A stretch of 26,289 bases of DNA, from positions 1 to 26,289 of IMG/VR virus record IMGVR_UViG_3300006641_000152; one strand, given 5' to 3'. This document shows, in pieces, positions 1 through 13,939 of the stretch. Positions within the stretch are counted from its first letter, which is position 1. Every line of letters begins with the position of its first letter. A program made the translations under genes and the position numbers. Under the pieces are notes generated by a model that saw only the letters and a list, made by a program, of their open reading frames with translations, did no database searches and was not told the DNA's origin. Source of the DNA: a virus.

Positions 1-65
1 GTGCCAAGTCGTGGCGCTACACGCTCGATGAGCGCGCCGCGATGGCCGGCGTGATCGACATGCTA

Positions 66-1478
66 TCAGTTACAGTATTCCGTGATGATCACGATGCCCG
101 ACGACCCCGCGCCGCCCGCTACGTCGGTGACCGCGTTGGACGTATAGCCGCCCCCGCCACCCGAACCGTAGGCGCTGGCGGCGGCGCCGTTGGCGCTCCC
201 GGTGCCGAAGAAGGCGGCGGGAGCCGCGCCCCCGCCGAAGATTGAGGAACCGCCGGCGGCGCCAAAGACCGACACAGCCGCCGTGTTTGCGGCATAGCCC
301 GAATTGCCGCTTGACCCCGCCGCAGTGACGTCACCCGTGCCGGCGACACCGCCAGCGCCAGCGGCACCGACAGACACGTTCACGTCCGTACCGCCGCCGC
401 CCGTGCCGCCTTTGGCGATGCAGAGCGACCCCACTGACGTGTCGCCGCCGTTGCCGCCTGCGTTCGGCCCCACCGCGCCGGCCGTGCCGCCCGCGCCGAT
501 GGTAACAGTCTTCGACGCGCCGACGGCGGCCGCCGTCGACAGCTTTCGCGAGTACCCGCCCGACCCGCCGCCGCCACCGACATTCACCTGCGATCCGGTG
601 CCATTCGAGCCGCCACCCGCGCCCCCGCCGCCCACGCACTCGATGATGCAGGTGACCATGCCGGCGTGTGGCGTGTAGGTGCCGTTGGCGGTGAACACCT
701 GCTGAAATACGGTCGTCGTGATCGCCGCCGTCGTCTGGGTCGTGGCGTCAGGGAACACGAAGCCGCCCGTCGTCGAGGCGACCGTGCCCGCGACGGTCAG
801 CGTGTTCGCGCCGACGGTCGTCGTGCCGACGCCCACCTGCTTCGTGGCGCTCGTGAGGTAGAGCGTGTCGCTGCCGAAGTTGGCTGTGTTGGGGATCGAG
901 ATCGCGCTGCTATTGATCGTGAACGCATCGCCTGCGGCGTCGCCCAGCACCGTCGCGCCCGTGTTGCTGAACCCGGCAACGGTGAGTGTGGTGCCGTCGA
1001 ACGTCATGTTTGCGCTACCCGCCAGCACGCCCGAGCTATTGTACTGAACCTGCGCGTTGGAACCAGCCGCCGTCGCCGTCGTATCGTTGCGGACCATGCC
1101 GGACGCCGTGCCGTCGCAGGAAACCTGTACGTTGTCGCCCGCGTTGATCGTGACGTAGGAGCCCCCGGCGGCGGACTGCACGCGCACGGCGAAGCCGCCC
1201 GTCGTGCCGTTGCGCACCACCCATTGGCCGCCGATGCCGGCGGGGACCGAGTACGTGACGATGCCCGCAGGCACGCCCGAAATCGCCAGCGTGAGCGGCA
1301 CGCACTGCGTCGCCGTCAGCACGACCGTCGTGCCGCCGAGGCCCGTGGCGTTCAGCAGCGTGCTGCCGCCCAGCGCAAGATCGATGTACCCGAAGTTATC
1401 GTTGAGGGGTCCGGTGCCCCACGTATTGACGTAGCTGTTGTAGGCGGGCTGGTTCAGGCCCTTGTTGGCTGTGGTCAT
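66..1478 (-). CDS. Glycine-rich phage tail fibre protein
   Basis: Likely a distal tail fibre or receptor-binding protein of the virion. The first 40 of 470 residues contain an NTWGTGPLNDNFGYID segment of the kind seen at the start of many phage tail proteins. Residues 50-130 are a beta-rich segment, and 140-250 carry short fibre-like beta repeats. From about residue 257 (VFTANGTYTP) to the end is a glycine-rich domain with runs of four to five Gly, typical of glycine-rich adhesin tips in which Gly loops contact the host surface. It is the last gene of the operon here, and its ATG overlaps the stop of the 840-aa gene by four bases (ATGA). The stop is TGA at 66-68. Role is from family knowledge and composition; the host receptor cannot be inferred. 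Confidence 0.85.
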   Translation of the reverse strand: MTTANKGLNQPAYNSYVNTWGTGPLNDNFGYIDLALGGSTLLNATGLGGTTVVLTATQCVPLTLAISGVPAGIVTYSVPAGIGGQWVVRNGTTGGFAVRVQSAAGGSYVTINAGDNVQVSCDGTASGMVRNDTTATAAGSNAQVQYNSSGVLAGSANMTFDGTTLTVAGFSNTGATVLGDAAGDAFTINSSAISIPNTANFGSDTLYLTSATKQVGVGTTTVGANTLTVAGTVASTTGGFVFPDATTQTTAAITTTVFQQVFTANGTYTPHAGMVTCIIECVGGGGAGGGSNGTGSQVNVGGGGGSGGYSRKLSTAAAVGASKTVTIGAGGTAGAVGPNAGGNGGDTSVGSLCIAKGGTGGGGTDVNVSVGAAGAGGVAGTGDVTAAGSSGNSGYAANTAAVSVFGAAGGSSIFGGGAAPAAFFGTGSANGAAASAYGSGGGGGYTSNAVTDVAGGAGSSGIVIITEYCN

Positions 1479-3993
1479 GACAAAGCCTCGTCAGCAATGG
1501 CGAGCGCCTTGGTGATGGCTTCATCAGGCTGCTCAAGGAGAGGTTGCGTCGTCGTGTTGTGGCCCTTCTTGGCCTTCTCTGCGGCGCGAATCAGCGACAT
1601 CGCGATGGCACCGTGATTGACGCCCCCGATCCGGCCGCCGCTGGCGCGGGCAAGCGCGGGACGTTTGCGGCCATGTTCCTCTGTACCTTCCACCCCCTGT
1701 TCAAGTGCCGGGAGTGCAGGCGCGCGGTAAGTAAGCCCCCGGAGATCGGGCTTTGCCGCAAGCCGCGCGCGGAGCTGCGGGTCGACGCGAGCGCGTTGCA
1801 GCAGTTCAAGCGCCAAAGTTTGAACATGCCCGGACAGAATGTTCTCAGGTAAGTTCGACATTATCGGTAGGCTACGTGCTGCTCGTCCGATTGCCGATCC
1901 GCTGACAGCGGCGGCTACGCCCGTGCCTAAATGGCCGGTGAGCCCCGAGACCAATTCGCCCATGCCAAGTTGATGCGCAATCAACTGAATTGCGCCGTAT
2001 GCCATAGCGGTGTCGCGAATACGCCCTGTAGCCGCGCCGTACAACACGTCTGACGTAGTCCCTTTTGCGAGGGCGTCCAATGTCTTCATCGGTGTTGTTC
2101 GATCAGGGTCGACCCGCATGGCCGCGCGCGCGCTGCGCTCAAGCATATCAAATTGCGCGCGCTCATTCGGCGGCAGATTATTGATCAACGACCTGTTGGC
2201 ATTGGCGATAGTTATGAGTGCCGCCGGATCGCCGACATTTTTGTCAAGATTGCCTAGAAGTTGATCTTTTGCCGACGCCGTGCCGATTGCCTCGAACCTC
2301 TGGCGAGCGCCGGGTATCTGGTCAACGAGGGCTCCTTTTTTGCCAAGATATGTGGCTACTTCTTTTGGCGTGACAATGCGTGCGCCATTGTTTGTCAAAT
2401 CGCCGATTAGATAGTCGGTCAGATGAGGATCTATATTTGGGCCTAGCGCCTTCTGCAGTAGCGCCGCATTACGGTCGCCGTCAGGGCGGTTCAGCAGGTA
2501 CCGAAGTGTGTCGTTGAACGCGACCTTTGACTTGGCTTCGTCGGAACCCACGATATCAGCTAGACGGCCAACTTTGAACGTCTCATGCAGTGATTTGGTG
2601 GCGGCGACGGCGTCAGCCCACTGCTGGCGCGCGGCGCCTGTCGTGTCACCAAAAACAATATTCTTCTCATCGGACAGCGTGCCCCGAAGTTTTTCGCCAA
2701 GTTCTCCGAGCACTTGCGCGCCAAACCCATTGCCGTCTTGCTCAGCCTTTCGTGCGGCCGATAAGATTTGAGAACGTAAATCCTGCATCTCAAGCAATGG
2801 GATATCACGTCCGTGGCGTTCTTTAATCGCGGTGATGGTGTCGCGGACTTCTTTAGGAATGACCTGCTGACGCGGCGTGCTCAAACTATCAATATGCGTG
2901 CTAAGCGGCTCAATGGACTTGTTACGGTACATTGTCGCGCTCTGGAGCTGGGGCTGCCCCCACATAGACCGCACGTTGGTGTTTGATATGTCATAGGCGT
3001 CGTTGAAAACCGTGCGCACATCGGCGGCGGCGGTTTCCTTGGGCGTATTGCCGGTGAGGGCGTATTGGCCTTTGACGTCCGGTGCCATGCCCGCCAGCGT
3101 GCCGCGGGCCGTTGCCTGACGGGCGGCTTCATCTTTCCGGAGCCGCTCGTTTACGATCCGCGCGTCTTCTCCCGGCATGCCGGCGAGGCGCTCTTCCAGA
3201 TATGCGGAACCTTCCGGGCCACGCTCGGCCGCCTCCCGAGTAACACGTCCAGCGGTACGTTCTGCCAAATCATGTGGGTGCGTTATGTTAGCACCAATTA
3301 CGCGGCTGCCGCCGGACGTCCCGACGCCAGATGCCTGCCCCGCCAACATGGCAATGACTGGATCGCCGGTAAGTTCGCCAGCAGTACTTGCCACGGTTCC
3401 GCTGACACCCGCGGGTGCCATGATGCGTGTGTATTCCGAGACTGCCGTGGGCGGCTTCACCCTTAAAGGAGCGCCGCCAACTCGCGTAGCCCCCACCAAT
3501 GGCGAACCCGGAACCAGCGCACTTGAAAGCCCCGCCATAGCGGCGCGGCCAACAGTGTCTTGAGGATCGAAGCGGCCTGTCCCTTGTTTTGCTATCCAGT
3601 TCGTGACATCGTCCGGCGTCGGCGCGCTCATGGCCCAGCCCCCGAACCCCTGCTCACCCAGTTTTTTCCAGCGTTCGTGGCGCTGCGCCTCCACAACGTC
3701 ATAAGGGACGCCAGTAATCTTGCTCCTTGCGTAGTCGATGGGCATGGCTGCGCCCTCGCGAAGCATGCCCACCGCCCCCGGAATAGCCGAGACGGCCTTC
3801 AAGCCAACGGTGCCTACGAACCTTCCAAGGTCCGAGAGCGCGTCGCTGCGCCCTTCAGGGCGCGTCAAAGGCCCCGGAGGCGCCGGCTCCTGCGACGGCG
3901 CGGGAGCGTACAGCGCTTCACCTTGCGCTTCAGCGGGTGTGGGTGTCTGCGGCGTGATCTGGATAGGGTCGCCTTTGACTTCCGTAGGACCAC

Positions 3994-3997
<4 letters not shown>
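1475..3997 (-). CDS. Large internal virion / DNA-ejection-type protein (840 aa)
   Basis: I cannot name a domain with certainty. The N-terminal 45 residues are Pro/Glu-rich and disordered-looking. A Gly/Ala-rich amphipathic segment follows at about 60-85, then a long mostly helical, charged middle (about 240-640). A second hydrophobic Gly/Ala segment lies near 690-730 (LGMGELVSGLTGHLGTG). The C-terminus carries a SGGRIGGVNHGA motif and an Ala/Lys-rich helix. Size, helicity and position directly after the 1619-aa transglycosylase-like protein fit an internal core or ejection protein of a short-tailed phage. The ATG overlaps the upstream stop by four bases (ATGA) and has GGAG seven bases before it. 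Bases around 2200-3000 are less G+C rich than the flanks, suggesting mosaic origin. It is not similar by eye to any enzyme I know. Confidence 0.7.
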
Positions 3998-8853
<4,856 letters not shown>

Positions 8854-8855
8854 GT

Positions 8856-9344
8856 TCAAATAGCCTTGTTGGTTACGCCGGTTTCGGCCCCGACCAGCCA
8901 ATATGCGCCGGCGGGTTTTCCGAAGATGCGCTCGTACAGGCGCACCTTTCCTTCCGTCCGACTGTTTGACAGGATGCCGATCATGAGCGGCATTTCGAGT
9001 TTCTTCGCGGCTTCCTTGGCGAACTCGCACAGTTTGCGAGCGCGGCCGCCCTTGGCGCTGCGATAGTCCGGGTGAACGAACACGCCGCGCTCTTCCAGCA
9101 CGATCTGGTCGCTGTACCAGAGCTTGCAGGTGCGGAGCAGGATGCCGCCCTCGAAGTGCTCGGAACCCGGAGCCCCGATCACGCCGCAGATGCCGCCGTC
9201 TCGATTGAGCGCGGGCCAGACTTCTTCAAGAAGTTTTTGCGGGTCGGGCTGCACGAAGCCGTTCTCGGCGCTGCCCTGCAAACACAAATCCATAAACTGA
9301 TGAACGTCCTGCGGTGTTCCCACACGCACTCTGATGTCTGACAT
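8856..9344 (-). CDS. GNAT-family N-acetyltransferase
   Basis: Predicted to move an acetyl group from acetyl-CoA to an unknown amine. The 162 residues are the normal size of a single GNAT domain. After the beta4-like ERGVFVHPDYR comes RSAKGGRARKLCEFA (residues 95-109), the Q/R-x-x-G-x-G/A type pyrophosphate-binding loop and following helix of motif A. A late NSRTEGKVRLYERIFGK segment matches motif B, with the Tyr in the usual helix position. It lies nine bases after the 206-aa gene and two bases before the 1619-aa gene. Single GNAT genes are found beside virion genes in several short-tailed phages, but the target is not known; virion protein or host protein acetylation are both possible. ATG start with a purine-rich GGGGGAAG upstream. 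Confidence 0.82.
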   Translation of the reverse strand: MSDIRVRVGTPQDVHQFMDLCLQGSAENGFVQPDPQKLLEEVWPALNRDGGICGVIGAPGSEHFEGGILLRTCKLWYSDQIVLEERGVFVHPDYRSAKGGRARKLCEFAKEAAKKLEMPLMIGILSNSRTEGKVRLYERIFGKPAGAYWLVGAETGVTNKAI

Positions 9345-9353
9345 AGCTTCCCC

Positions 9354-9974
9354 CTAGTCAGTTTTTGGACCCGGAAGATTTGCGAGCGTCTTGATCGTCT
9401 TCGCTCGGAACTTCTTCACAAACTCGTCAAGTATCTTGTGCCCGTCGTCGAGCGAGCCCTTACCAAGCCGCACCACGTCTTCGGGGTGGATTACGTACTC
9501 GCCGCCGGCGGCGACGATGGGGACCGTCGCGCTGCCGCCCTCGGCCTTGCCCGGCGGCGGCGCGTCGTAGGGCAGCTCGCTCTCGGTATAGGGCTGGTCA
9601 CCCTCCATGCCGTAGGGCTCCCCGGATTGGCCGTAGGGCGCGCCAGCCCCCGCCTTCTTGGCGTCGTAGAAAGGCGAACTGAAGATCGACTTCGCTACCT
9701 TGAACCCGGCGGTCGTGTTGCCCTCGCCCATGGCCGAGATGATGTCGGCCGGAATGACGTAGGCCCCCGACGGGACGTGCATAGGCAGGTGGTCGGTGCG
9801 CCCGGCAACGGCGCTGTGGATCGCGCCGGTGTGAACCTTGCCGCCGGTGGCGCGCGTCTTGCGCGCGGTGCTCAAAGCGGCGGCGATGGCTTGCTCGCGC
9901 GGATGGTTAGCGCGAACCATCTCGCGAATGTTCGAACTGATCGTGGCCTGCGAGGAACCGCGCTTCAAGGGCAC
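9354..9974 (-). CDS. Conserved-looking virion-associated protein with internal repeat (206 aa)
   Basis: Function not recognised. It has a basic helical N-terminus (about 1-42, ISSNIREMVRANHPREQAIA) and then an ATGGKVHTG motif. Two related segments follow: residues 65-87 (PSGAYVIPADIISAMGEG) and 153-175 (AAGGEYVIHPEDVVRLGKG), separated by a Tyr/Pro/Gly-rich linker. Similar 'G-x-Y-V-I-P-x-D' segments occur in tape-measure and ejection proteins from memory, but this was not checked. The start is GTG at 9974-9972, preceded by GGAG at seven bases. It is the first gene downstream of the TATAAT promoter at 9998-10026, so it heads the block GNAT - 1619 aa - 840 aa - tail fibre. Confidence 0.7.
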   Translation of the reverse strand: MPLKRGSSQATISSNIREMVRANHPREQAIAAALSTARKTRATGGKVHTGAIHSAVAGRTDHLPMHVPSGAYVIPADIISAMGEGNTTAGFKVAKSIFSSPFYDAKKAGAGAPYGQSGEPYGMEGDQPYTESELPYDAPPPGKAEGGSATVPIVAAGGEYVIHPEDVVRLGKGSLDDGHKILDEFVKKFRAKTIKTLANLPGPKTD

Positions 9975-9997
9975 TCAGACACTCCGGGTAACGGGGC

Positions 9998-10026
9998 ATT
10001 ATATCGCGCACCGTGGGGGGTCTAAA
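9998..10026 (-). promoter_or_regulatory. Sigma70-type promoter
   Basis: On the minus strand TTTAGA (10026-10021; four of six matches to TTGACA), a 17-base spacer and TATAAT (10003-9998; perfect). The expected start near 9991 would give a leader of about 17 bases, with the GGAG of the 206-aa gene in it. It lies in a 64-base gap between two minus-strand genes, one of few gaps this large in the window. Confidence 0.6.
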
Positions 10027-10038
10027 GATGACGCTATG

Positions 10039-10509
10039 TCAGGACACCTGCATCACTGTCACGATAATCGATGGCACCGCAGGTTCAGCCGGGGGGCCTG
10101 CGGTAGCGGCGGTAGTGTACACGCCCGCTGAAGTGGCGGTGCCGCCCATCCACAGTTCGTAGTAGTCGCCTGCCGTAGTGCAGGGCAGGTTTATGACCGC
10201 CGCCATGATGGTCGGTTCGCCGTTCAGGCAGACTATGCGCGTGTTGGTGTTCGCCACGTCGCTGCCGTTCTTACGGAACCAGATCGACAGAAGTTTGTTT
10301 GAGGTTGAGGCTTGCGCGACCGCTGAGAAGGCGAACTGATACACTCCCGGCACCGGCAGTGTAATGCGCGACGAAGACACGAGCGAGATGCCGCGAGCCT
10401 CGCCAACCGTTGAAAACGTGATGACCTGCGCCGTGTTGATTGCGGCGATGGTCTGGGTTGTCAAATCCAGCACCGTGATGTGCGGGACCGGGGGCATGAT
10501 GTATGACAT
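10039..10509 (-). CDS. C1q/TNF-like jelly-roll virion protein (156 aa)
   Basis: A beta-sandwich protein, likely exposed on the virion. Features recalled from C1q/TNF-like phage proteins are visible: PGVYQFAFSAVAQ (residues 54-66), an IWFRKNGSDV strand (75-84), TAGDYYELWMGG (112-123), and a terminal PSIIVTVMQV strand. It probably trimerises and binds a surface or caps a fibre. I chose the ATG at 10509-10507 because it shares its A with the TAA of the preceding gene (TAATG), and the codons upstream of it in the same frame are a shadow of that gene. It closes the nozzle-gene block just before the TATAAT promoter. The exact role, fibre tip or decoration, is not visible. Confidence 0.7.
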   Translation of the reverse strand: MSYIMPPVPHITVLDLTTQTIAAINTAQVITFSTVGEARGISLVSSSRITLPVPGVYQFAFSAVAQASTSNKLLSIWFRKNGSDVANTNTRIVCLNGEPTIMAAVINLPCTTAGDYYELWMGGTATSAGVYTTAATAGPPAEPAVPSIIVTVMQVS

Positions 10510-10898
10510 TAGACGACAATCCACCCGGTGTTGGTCGACACGATTGTGAGGCTCTCGTACTGAACGGCTATGATGCGCGTTGCCGCGCCATCGATAAACT
10601 CGCCACCGGCAGCCGCGATGGTGACGACACCCGTGCCACTGTTCTTGATGGTGAAAAGTTGTCCTTGGATACCTGTCGCCGTGGGCAATGTGACGGTGAA
10701 AGTGTTGGCCGTGCAATCGACAACGCAGTCAGTCGTCTTGATCGTGTATGTGCCGCTGACGGGCGTGTATTTGACCTTCAATACGGTTCCGAGGGCAGGC
10801 TGCACTACCGCCAGAAAATCCGCCATCAGACGCTGGATGCCGTTGATCGCGACGACGCCGTTCTTTTGCGTCGTGAGAATATCGTCTAACGAGGCCAT
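10509..10898 (-). CDS. Small beta-rich tail/fibre-like protein (129 aa)
   Basis: Residues 1-40 are a helical leader that may anchor to the tail. Residues 48-129 form a compact beta unit (FTVTLPTATGIQGQLFTIKN, then ITIAAAGGE-like and an aromatic end GWIVV) of a kind repeated in many phage tail fibre and adhesin proteins. Its ATG overlaps the stop of the 770-aa gene by one base (TGATG), and its TAA overlaps the next ATG by one base (TAATG), so translation is coupled in both directions. No catalytic residues stand out. A tail-associated accessory protein is likely but not proven. Confidence 0.65.
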   Translation of the reverse strand: MASLDDILTTQKNGVVAINGIQRLMADFLAVVQPALGTVLKVKYTPVSGTYTIKTTDCVVDCTANTFTVTLPTATGIQGQLFTIKNSGTGVVTIAAAGGEFIDGAATRIIAVQYESLTIVSTNTGWIVV

Positions 10899-13210
10899 CA
10901 GAATTTACCGGCGGGAGTGACGCGGTAGCGCGGAGCGCCGATGCGCCAGAAGGTGTCAATGTCGTCACTCTCGAACTTGATCGACACGAGGCGGCCGCGC
11001 AGGCGCGGGGTGATGTACTGGGTCGCCTGCGTCATCGTGTAGGGTCCGTGAACGCGAGGGGTCTGGCCGGGGTAGTCCGCAACGTAAAACGTCATCAGCA
11101 GCGATGCGTTCTGCGCGCCGTTGTAGTAGCCCCATTTGAAATCGGGCCAGACCTGATCAATGAAGGACAGCAGGTCGCCGTCCTGCAGCGTGAAGTAGCC
11201 CGTCTGGAAACTGGCCGTCATCGGCTGGCCGTCGGCGTTGGGCGACGTCTCGTGCTGGAAGATGACGCCGCTTGAGGCACCGCCGATGGGCGGCCCGAGC
11301 ACCGACTGGTCGATCCACGCCGTGCGCGACAGATACCCGAAATCCCAGCCGCCAGTTGACAAGGAATACTTGACGTAGGCGTTCACTTCGCCGCCGCCCG
11401 ACTGCGTCGGGAAATACCACGCGATCTCGTTGAAGCGCGAGTTCGCCGCCGCGCGGATTTTGGAAACCTGCGTCGTGTCCAGTTCCTGAAACACGAAGTC
11501 CCACACAGTGCAGGGCAGCGGCTTTACGCCGTCGCCCGCGAAGACAAAGAATTGCGACTGGCTCATCCAGAAGACGGTGTTGTTCAGAACAGCCATCGCC
11601 TTCTTGCCGATCAGGCCGCATCCCGTCGCAATCTCGTTGAAGTTATAGACGTCGGGCAGATTGACGTATTGCATCGACCAGAGCGCGAGATCGGTCCAGA
11701 TGAGGCCCTGCTGCGGACCCTGCAGGCCGCCCACGATCCGACTGCCCTTGGTCAGGCGGTACGAACCCGCCTGATTCACAGGGGTGGCGACCCACGAATT
11801 GAAGTTGTTCAGGTCGCACCAACGAATTAGCAGGTGATCCTGTACACCAGTGAACGTAGACCCGAGAGCCACGATCTGTCGCTGCGGCATCGCCAGAAAG
11901 ACGCTGTGGTTCGACACGGGCGCCTGCGGGATGATCTGAGCATTCTGAAAGCTGGTCGTGGGCGACCACTGGTAGATGGGGCCTCCCGGCTCGGTATCGA
12001 ACGTCAGCAGCGACGACGTATCGGGGCTGGCGATGAGTATCTCGCCCCAGTTGCTGAGCGACCAATCCGAGGCTTCGACTGGGAACCCCGCCGCAGCGAC
12101 AGGGGCCGCGCCTGTGGAGTACCCGCCGACCGAATACCCGCCGACCGAATACCCGGTGCCTTCGGGTAGCGGGCCGTAGGCCACGTAGTAGATATACCGG
12201 GCGTCGCCGCCGTTGATGAACCCCGACGTCGTGGCGGAAGCATTCTGCGCCGCTTGGATCGTGAACGTGTTCACAGTCGGAACCGACTGCACAATGTAGT
12301 CGCCCGTCAACGTGACGCCGCCGACGGTTGTCGCGATTAGCACGGAATACGTGTCGCCTACGGCAAAGCCGTGATCGTTCAAAGTCACTGTGACAATGGA
12401 CGAGCCGCTCACTGTGTCAAACTCGGCGACGAGGCCGCCGTTAGCCACCGAGGACGTAGCCAGCGCGGGGTCGCCCAGCGTGTCAAGCGCCGCGATCTGA
12501 AACGTGGTGGACGACGCCGCGATGCAGGGATACAGGCCAAACAGTATCAGGCCGCCGACGCTGATGTGCGCGGGGATATACACGGCGTCGTAATTCGTGA
12601 TGTTGCTGCCGCCCGCGCCGACGGTGCCCGCCACGGTCTGCGCCCCGGTCGTGGCGTTCAGGTATGACACCGACCCCGGCGAAGATGCCGTCACCGTAGC
12701 GGTCGCGTTATATCCCGCAGGCGTCACGCCCGCGACGACGACAGTGCCCCCGACGGGGAACACATGCGTTCCCGCGTAGGTGATCGTGGCTGTCGTGCCG
12801 TCGCCAGACGCGCCCGTCGTCGCGGCGCTGAACCCCGGATCGCCTATGGTCACGATGTTTGAGCCAAGTGTGGTCGTGCAGTCGACGGCAGTGTTGTTGT
12901 CGAAGACCTGCGGGGTAATGTCTTTGGCGGTGCCCTCGTTTATGACATACAGGCGGCCTTCCGTGGCCCCTGAATTGCCGACGGCAAGATAGTCATTCGT
13001 GAGATTGTCGCGCCACGCCCACAGCGCGCGCGGCGTACCCTCCAACGCCAACGGGTAAAACCGCGACCAGCCGCCCAACTTCTGGATGAGCCCTAGGTTC
13101 TCGCGGTCCTTGATGAAGCGGACGAGTTGCGTGGCGCTGATCGCGGCCTCGTTGAGCGCCGGTGTCCGGTTCAGGTCGACTGTCGGGATCAGCTTCAGGG
13201 TGGCGTGCAT
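10898..13210 (-). CDS. Tail nozzle/hub beta-propeller-type protein (P22 gp10 / T7 gp12-like)
   Basis: Probably the central tail hub that continues the DNA channel below the adaptor in a short tail. The length (770 aa) is near T7 gp12. Repeated aromatic strands resemble propeller blades: LIWTDLALWSMQYV, NNTVFWMSQSQFFVFAGDG, IAWYFPTQSGGGEVNAYVKY and a terminal RLRGRLVSIKFESDD with FWRIGAPRYR. Two inserted beta modules lie at about 137-195 and 262-320, resembling the E1-FCCH-like insertions common in phage tail proteins, followed by YSVGG repeats. The ATG lies three bases after the stop of the 241-aa adaptor-like gene, an order (adaptor then nozzle) seen in T7-like phages. The family assignment is by overall pattern, not a motif, and should be treated as likely only. 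Confidence 0.68.
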   Translation of the reverse strand: MHATLKLIPTVDLNRTPALNEAAISATQLVRFIKDRENLGLIQKLGGWSRFYPLALEGTPRALWAWRDNLTNDYLAVGNSGATEGRLYVINEGTAKDITPQVFDNNTAVDCTTTLGSNIVTIGDPGFSAATTGASGDGTTATITYAGTHVFPVGGTVVVAGVTPAGYNATATVTASSPGSVSYLNATTGAQTVAGTVGAGGSNITNYDAVYIPAHISVGGLILFGLYPCIAASSTTFQIAALDTLGDPALATSSVANGGLVAEFDTVSGSSIVTVTLNDHGFAVGDTYSVLIATTVGGVTLTGDYIVQSVPTVNTFTIQAAQNASATTSGFINGGDARYIYYVAYGPLPEGTGYSVGGYSVGGYSTGAAPVAAAGFPVEASDWSLSNWGEILIASPDTSSLLTFDTEPGGPIYQWSPTTSFQNAQIIPQAPVSNHSVFLAMPQRQIVALGSTFTGVQDHLLIRWCDLNNFNSWVATPVNQAGSYRLTKGSRIVGGLQGPQQGLIWTDLALWSMQYVNLPDVYNFNEIATGCGLIGKKAMAVLNNTVFWMSQSQFFVFAGDGVKPLPCTVWDFVFQELDTTQVSKIRAAANSRFNEIAWYFPTQSGGGEVNAYVKYSLSTGGWDFGYLSRTAWIDQSVLGPPIGGASSGVIFQHETSPNADGQPMTASFQTGYFTLQDGDLLSFIDQVWPDFKWGYYNGAQNASLLMTFYVADYPGQTPRVHGPYTMTQATQYITPRLRGRLVSIKFESDDIDTFWRIGAPRYRVTPAGKF
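12121..12150 (-). repeat. Two identical 15-bp direct repeats in the nozzle gene
   Basis: Units 12121-12135 and 12136-12150 are identical and followed by a partial third copy (acccg). They encode YSVGG twice at about residues 354-363; the next block, YSTGA, is a diverged third copy. A short loop or linker is likely. Confidence 0.9.
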
Positions 13211-13213
13211 GCG

Positions 13214-13939
13214 CTACCCTCGCGTCGGCGTCGCGGCAACGGCGGGCGACATCGACGACCACGCCCCGGCCTCGAACTTCTTTCGGGCCTCTTCAACCAT
13301 CGCGCTCTTCAGCAGGGTCTGATACTGCGTCTCGTAGTTGATGGGCATGCCGGCGTCGTTTGGCTGGCTGGCACCAAGCGCGAAGTCGCGCTGGTAGCCG
13401 CTGATGAAGACCATGGACGCCATCAGGAAGAGGTCAGGCAGGTACGTGCTGACGAAGGTCGTCGTGTTGGACGCCGACAGCGACGCGGGACGCACGGTGC
13501 CGACAATCTCGACGCTGTAATTCGCGTTCGGCCATGGCGCGACCAGCGCGGTGTTCTGGTTCAACATCGCCATCCAGCTAGGGACGCCCGTCACGCTGGG
13601 TGAGGCATACACGACATCTATCCAGACCTTGGTCGTGGGGAGCAACGTGACGCGCGTGCCCGCGTCCGGGTTCGTCGTAGTCGACGGCGTGATGACGTTG
13701 ATCTCCTGCACCGTCACGAACTGGTCCATGGGCCACGTAATCTGCCGACTGCCGACTGTGCAGGTGAAGCCGGGGGTGGCCGTCACAGTCGACAGGAGAT
13801 CGAGGTCGCGATAAATGCGGTTCTCGGCGTATGTAATGCACTGCGGCAAGTTGGCGACGAAGTTGACGTCCGCCGGGTCTACGACGGCAAGATTAGCCAG
13901 TTCCGTGACATACGTGCTGTAGGTGAGCCCAGTCGTCAT
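13214..13939 (-). CDS. Head-tail adaptor-like protein (241 aa)
   Basis: Likely joins the portal to the nozzle. It begins with a helical stretch with CITYAENRIYRDLDLL, then beta strands (TVGSRQITWPMDQFVTVQEIN), a central VPSWMAMLNQNTALVAPWPN hairpin, and a helical C-terminus (YLPDLFLMASMVFISGYQRD, then YETQYQTLLKSAMVEEARKK). The helix / beta core / helix layout with 'PxxW...alvapwPn' is the pattern of T7 gp11 and P22 gp4-type adaptors. The ATG overlaps the holin stop (ATGA), and the nozzle gene starts three bases after its TAG. A second protein of similar layout is encoded at 18823-19515, so which one contacts the portal is unclear. Confidence 0.7.
   Translation of the reverse strand: MTTGLTYSTYVTELANLAVVDPADVNFVANLPQCITYAENRIYRDLDLLSTVTATPGFTCTVGSRQITWPMDQFVTVQEINVITPSTTTNPDAGTRVTLLPTTKVWIDVVYASPSVTGVPSWMAMLNQNTALVAPWPNANYSVEIVGTVRPASLSASNTTTFVSTYLPDLFLMASMVFISGYQRDFALGASQPNDAGMPINYETQYQTLLKSAMVEEARKKFEAGAWSSMSPAVAATPTRG

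Noticed and set aside
666-1616. A 316-codon plus-strand open frame
   Set aside because: It lies antisense to the tail fibre gene, is full of Arg/Ala/His and has no recognisable protein pattern. It arises from the G+C rich codons of the minus-strand gene.
8854-9030. N-terminal extension of the 1619-aa protein to ATG 9030
   Set aside because: These 59 residues lie inside the GNAT gene in another frame and are Arg/Gln-rich without pattern. The ATG at 8853 follows the GNAT stop by two bases.
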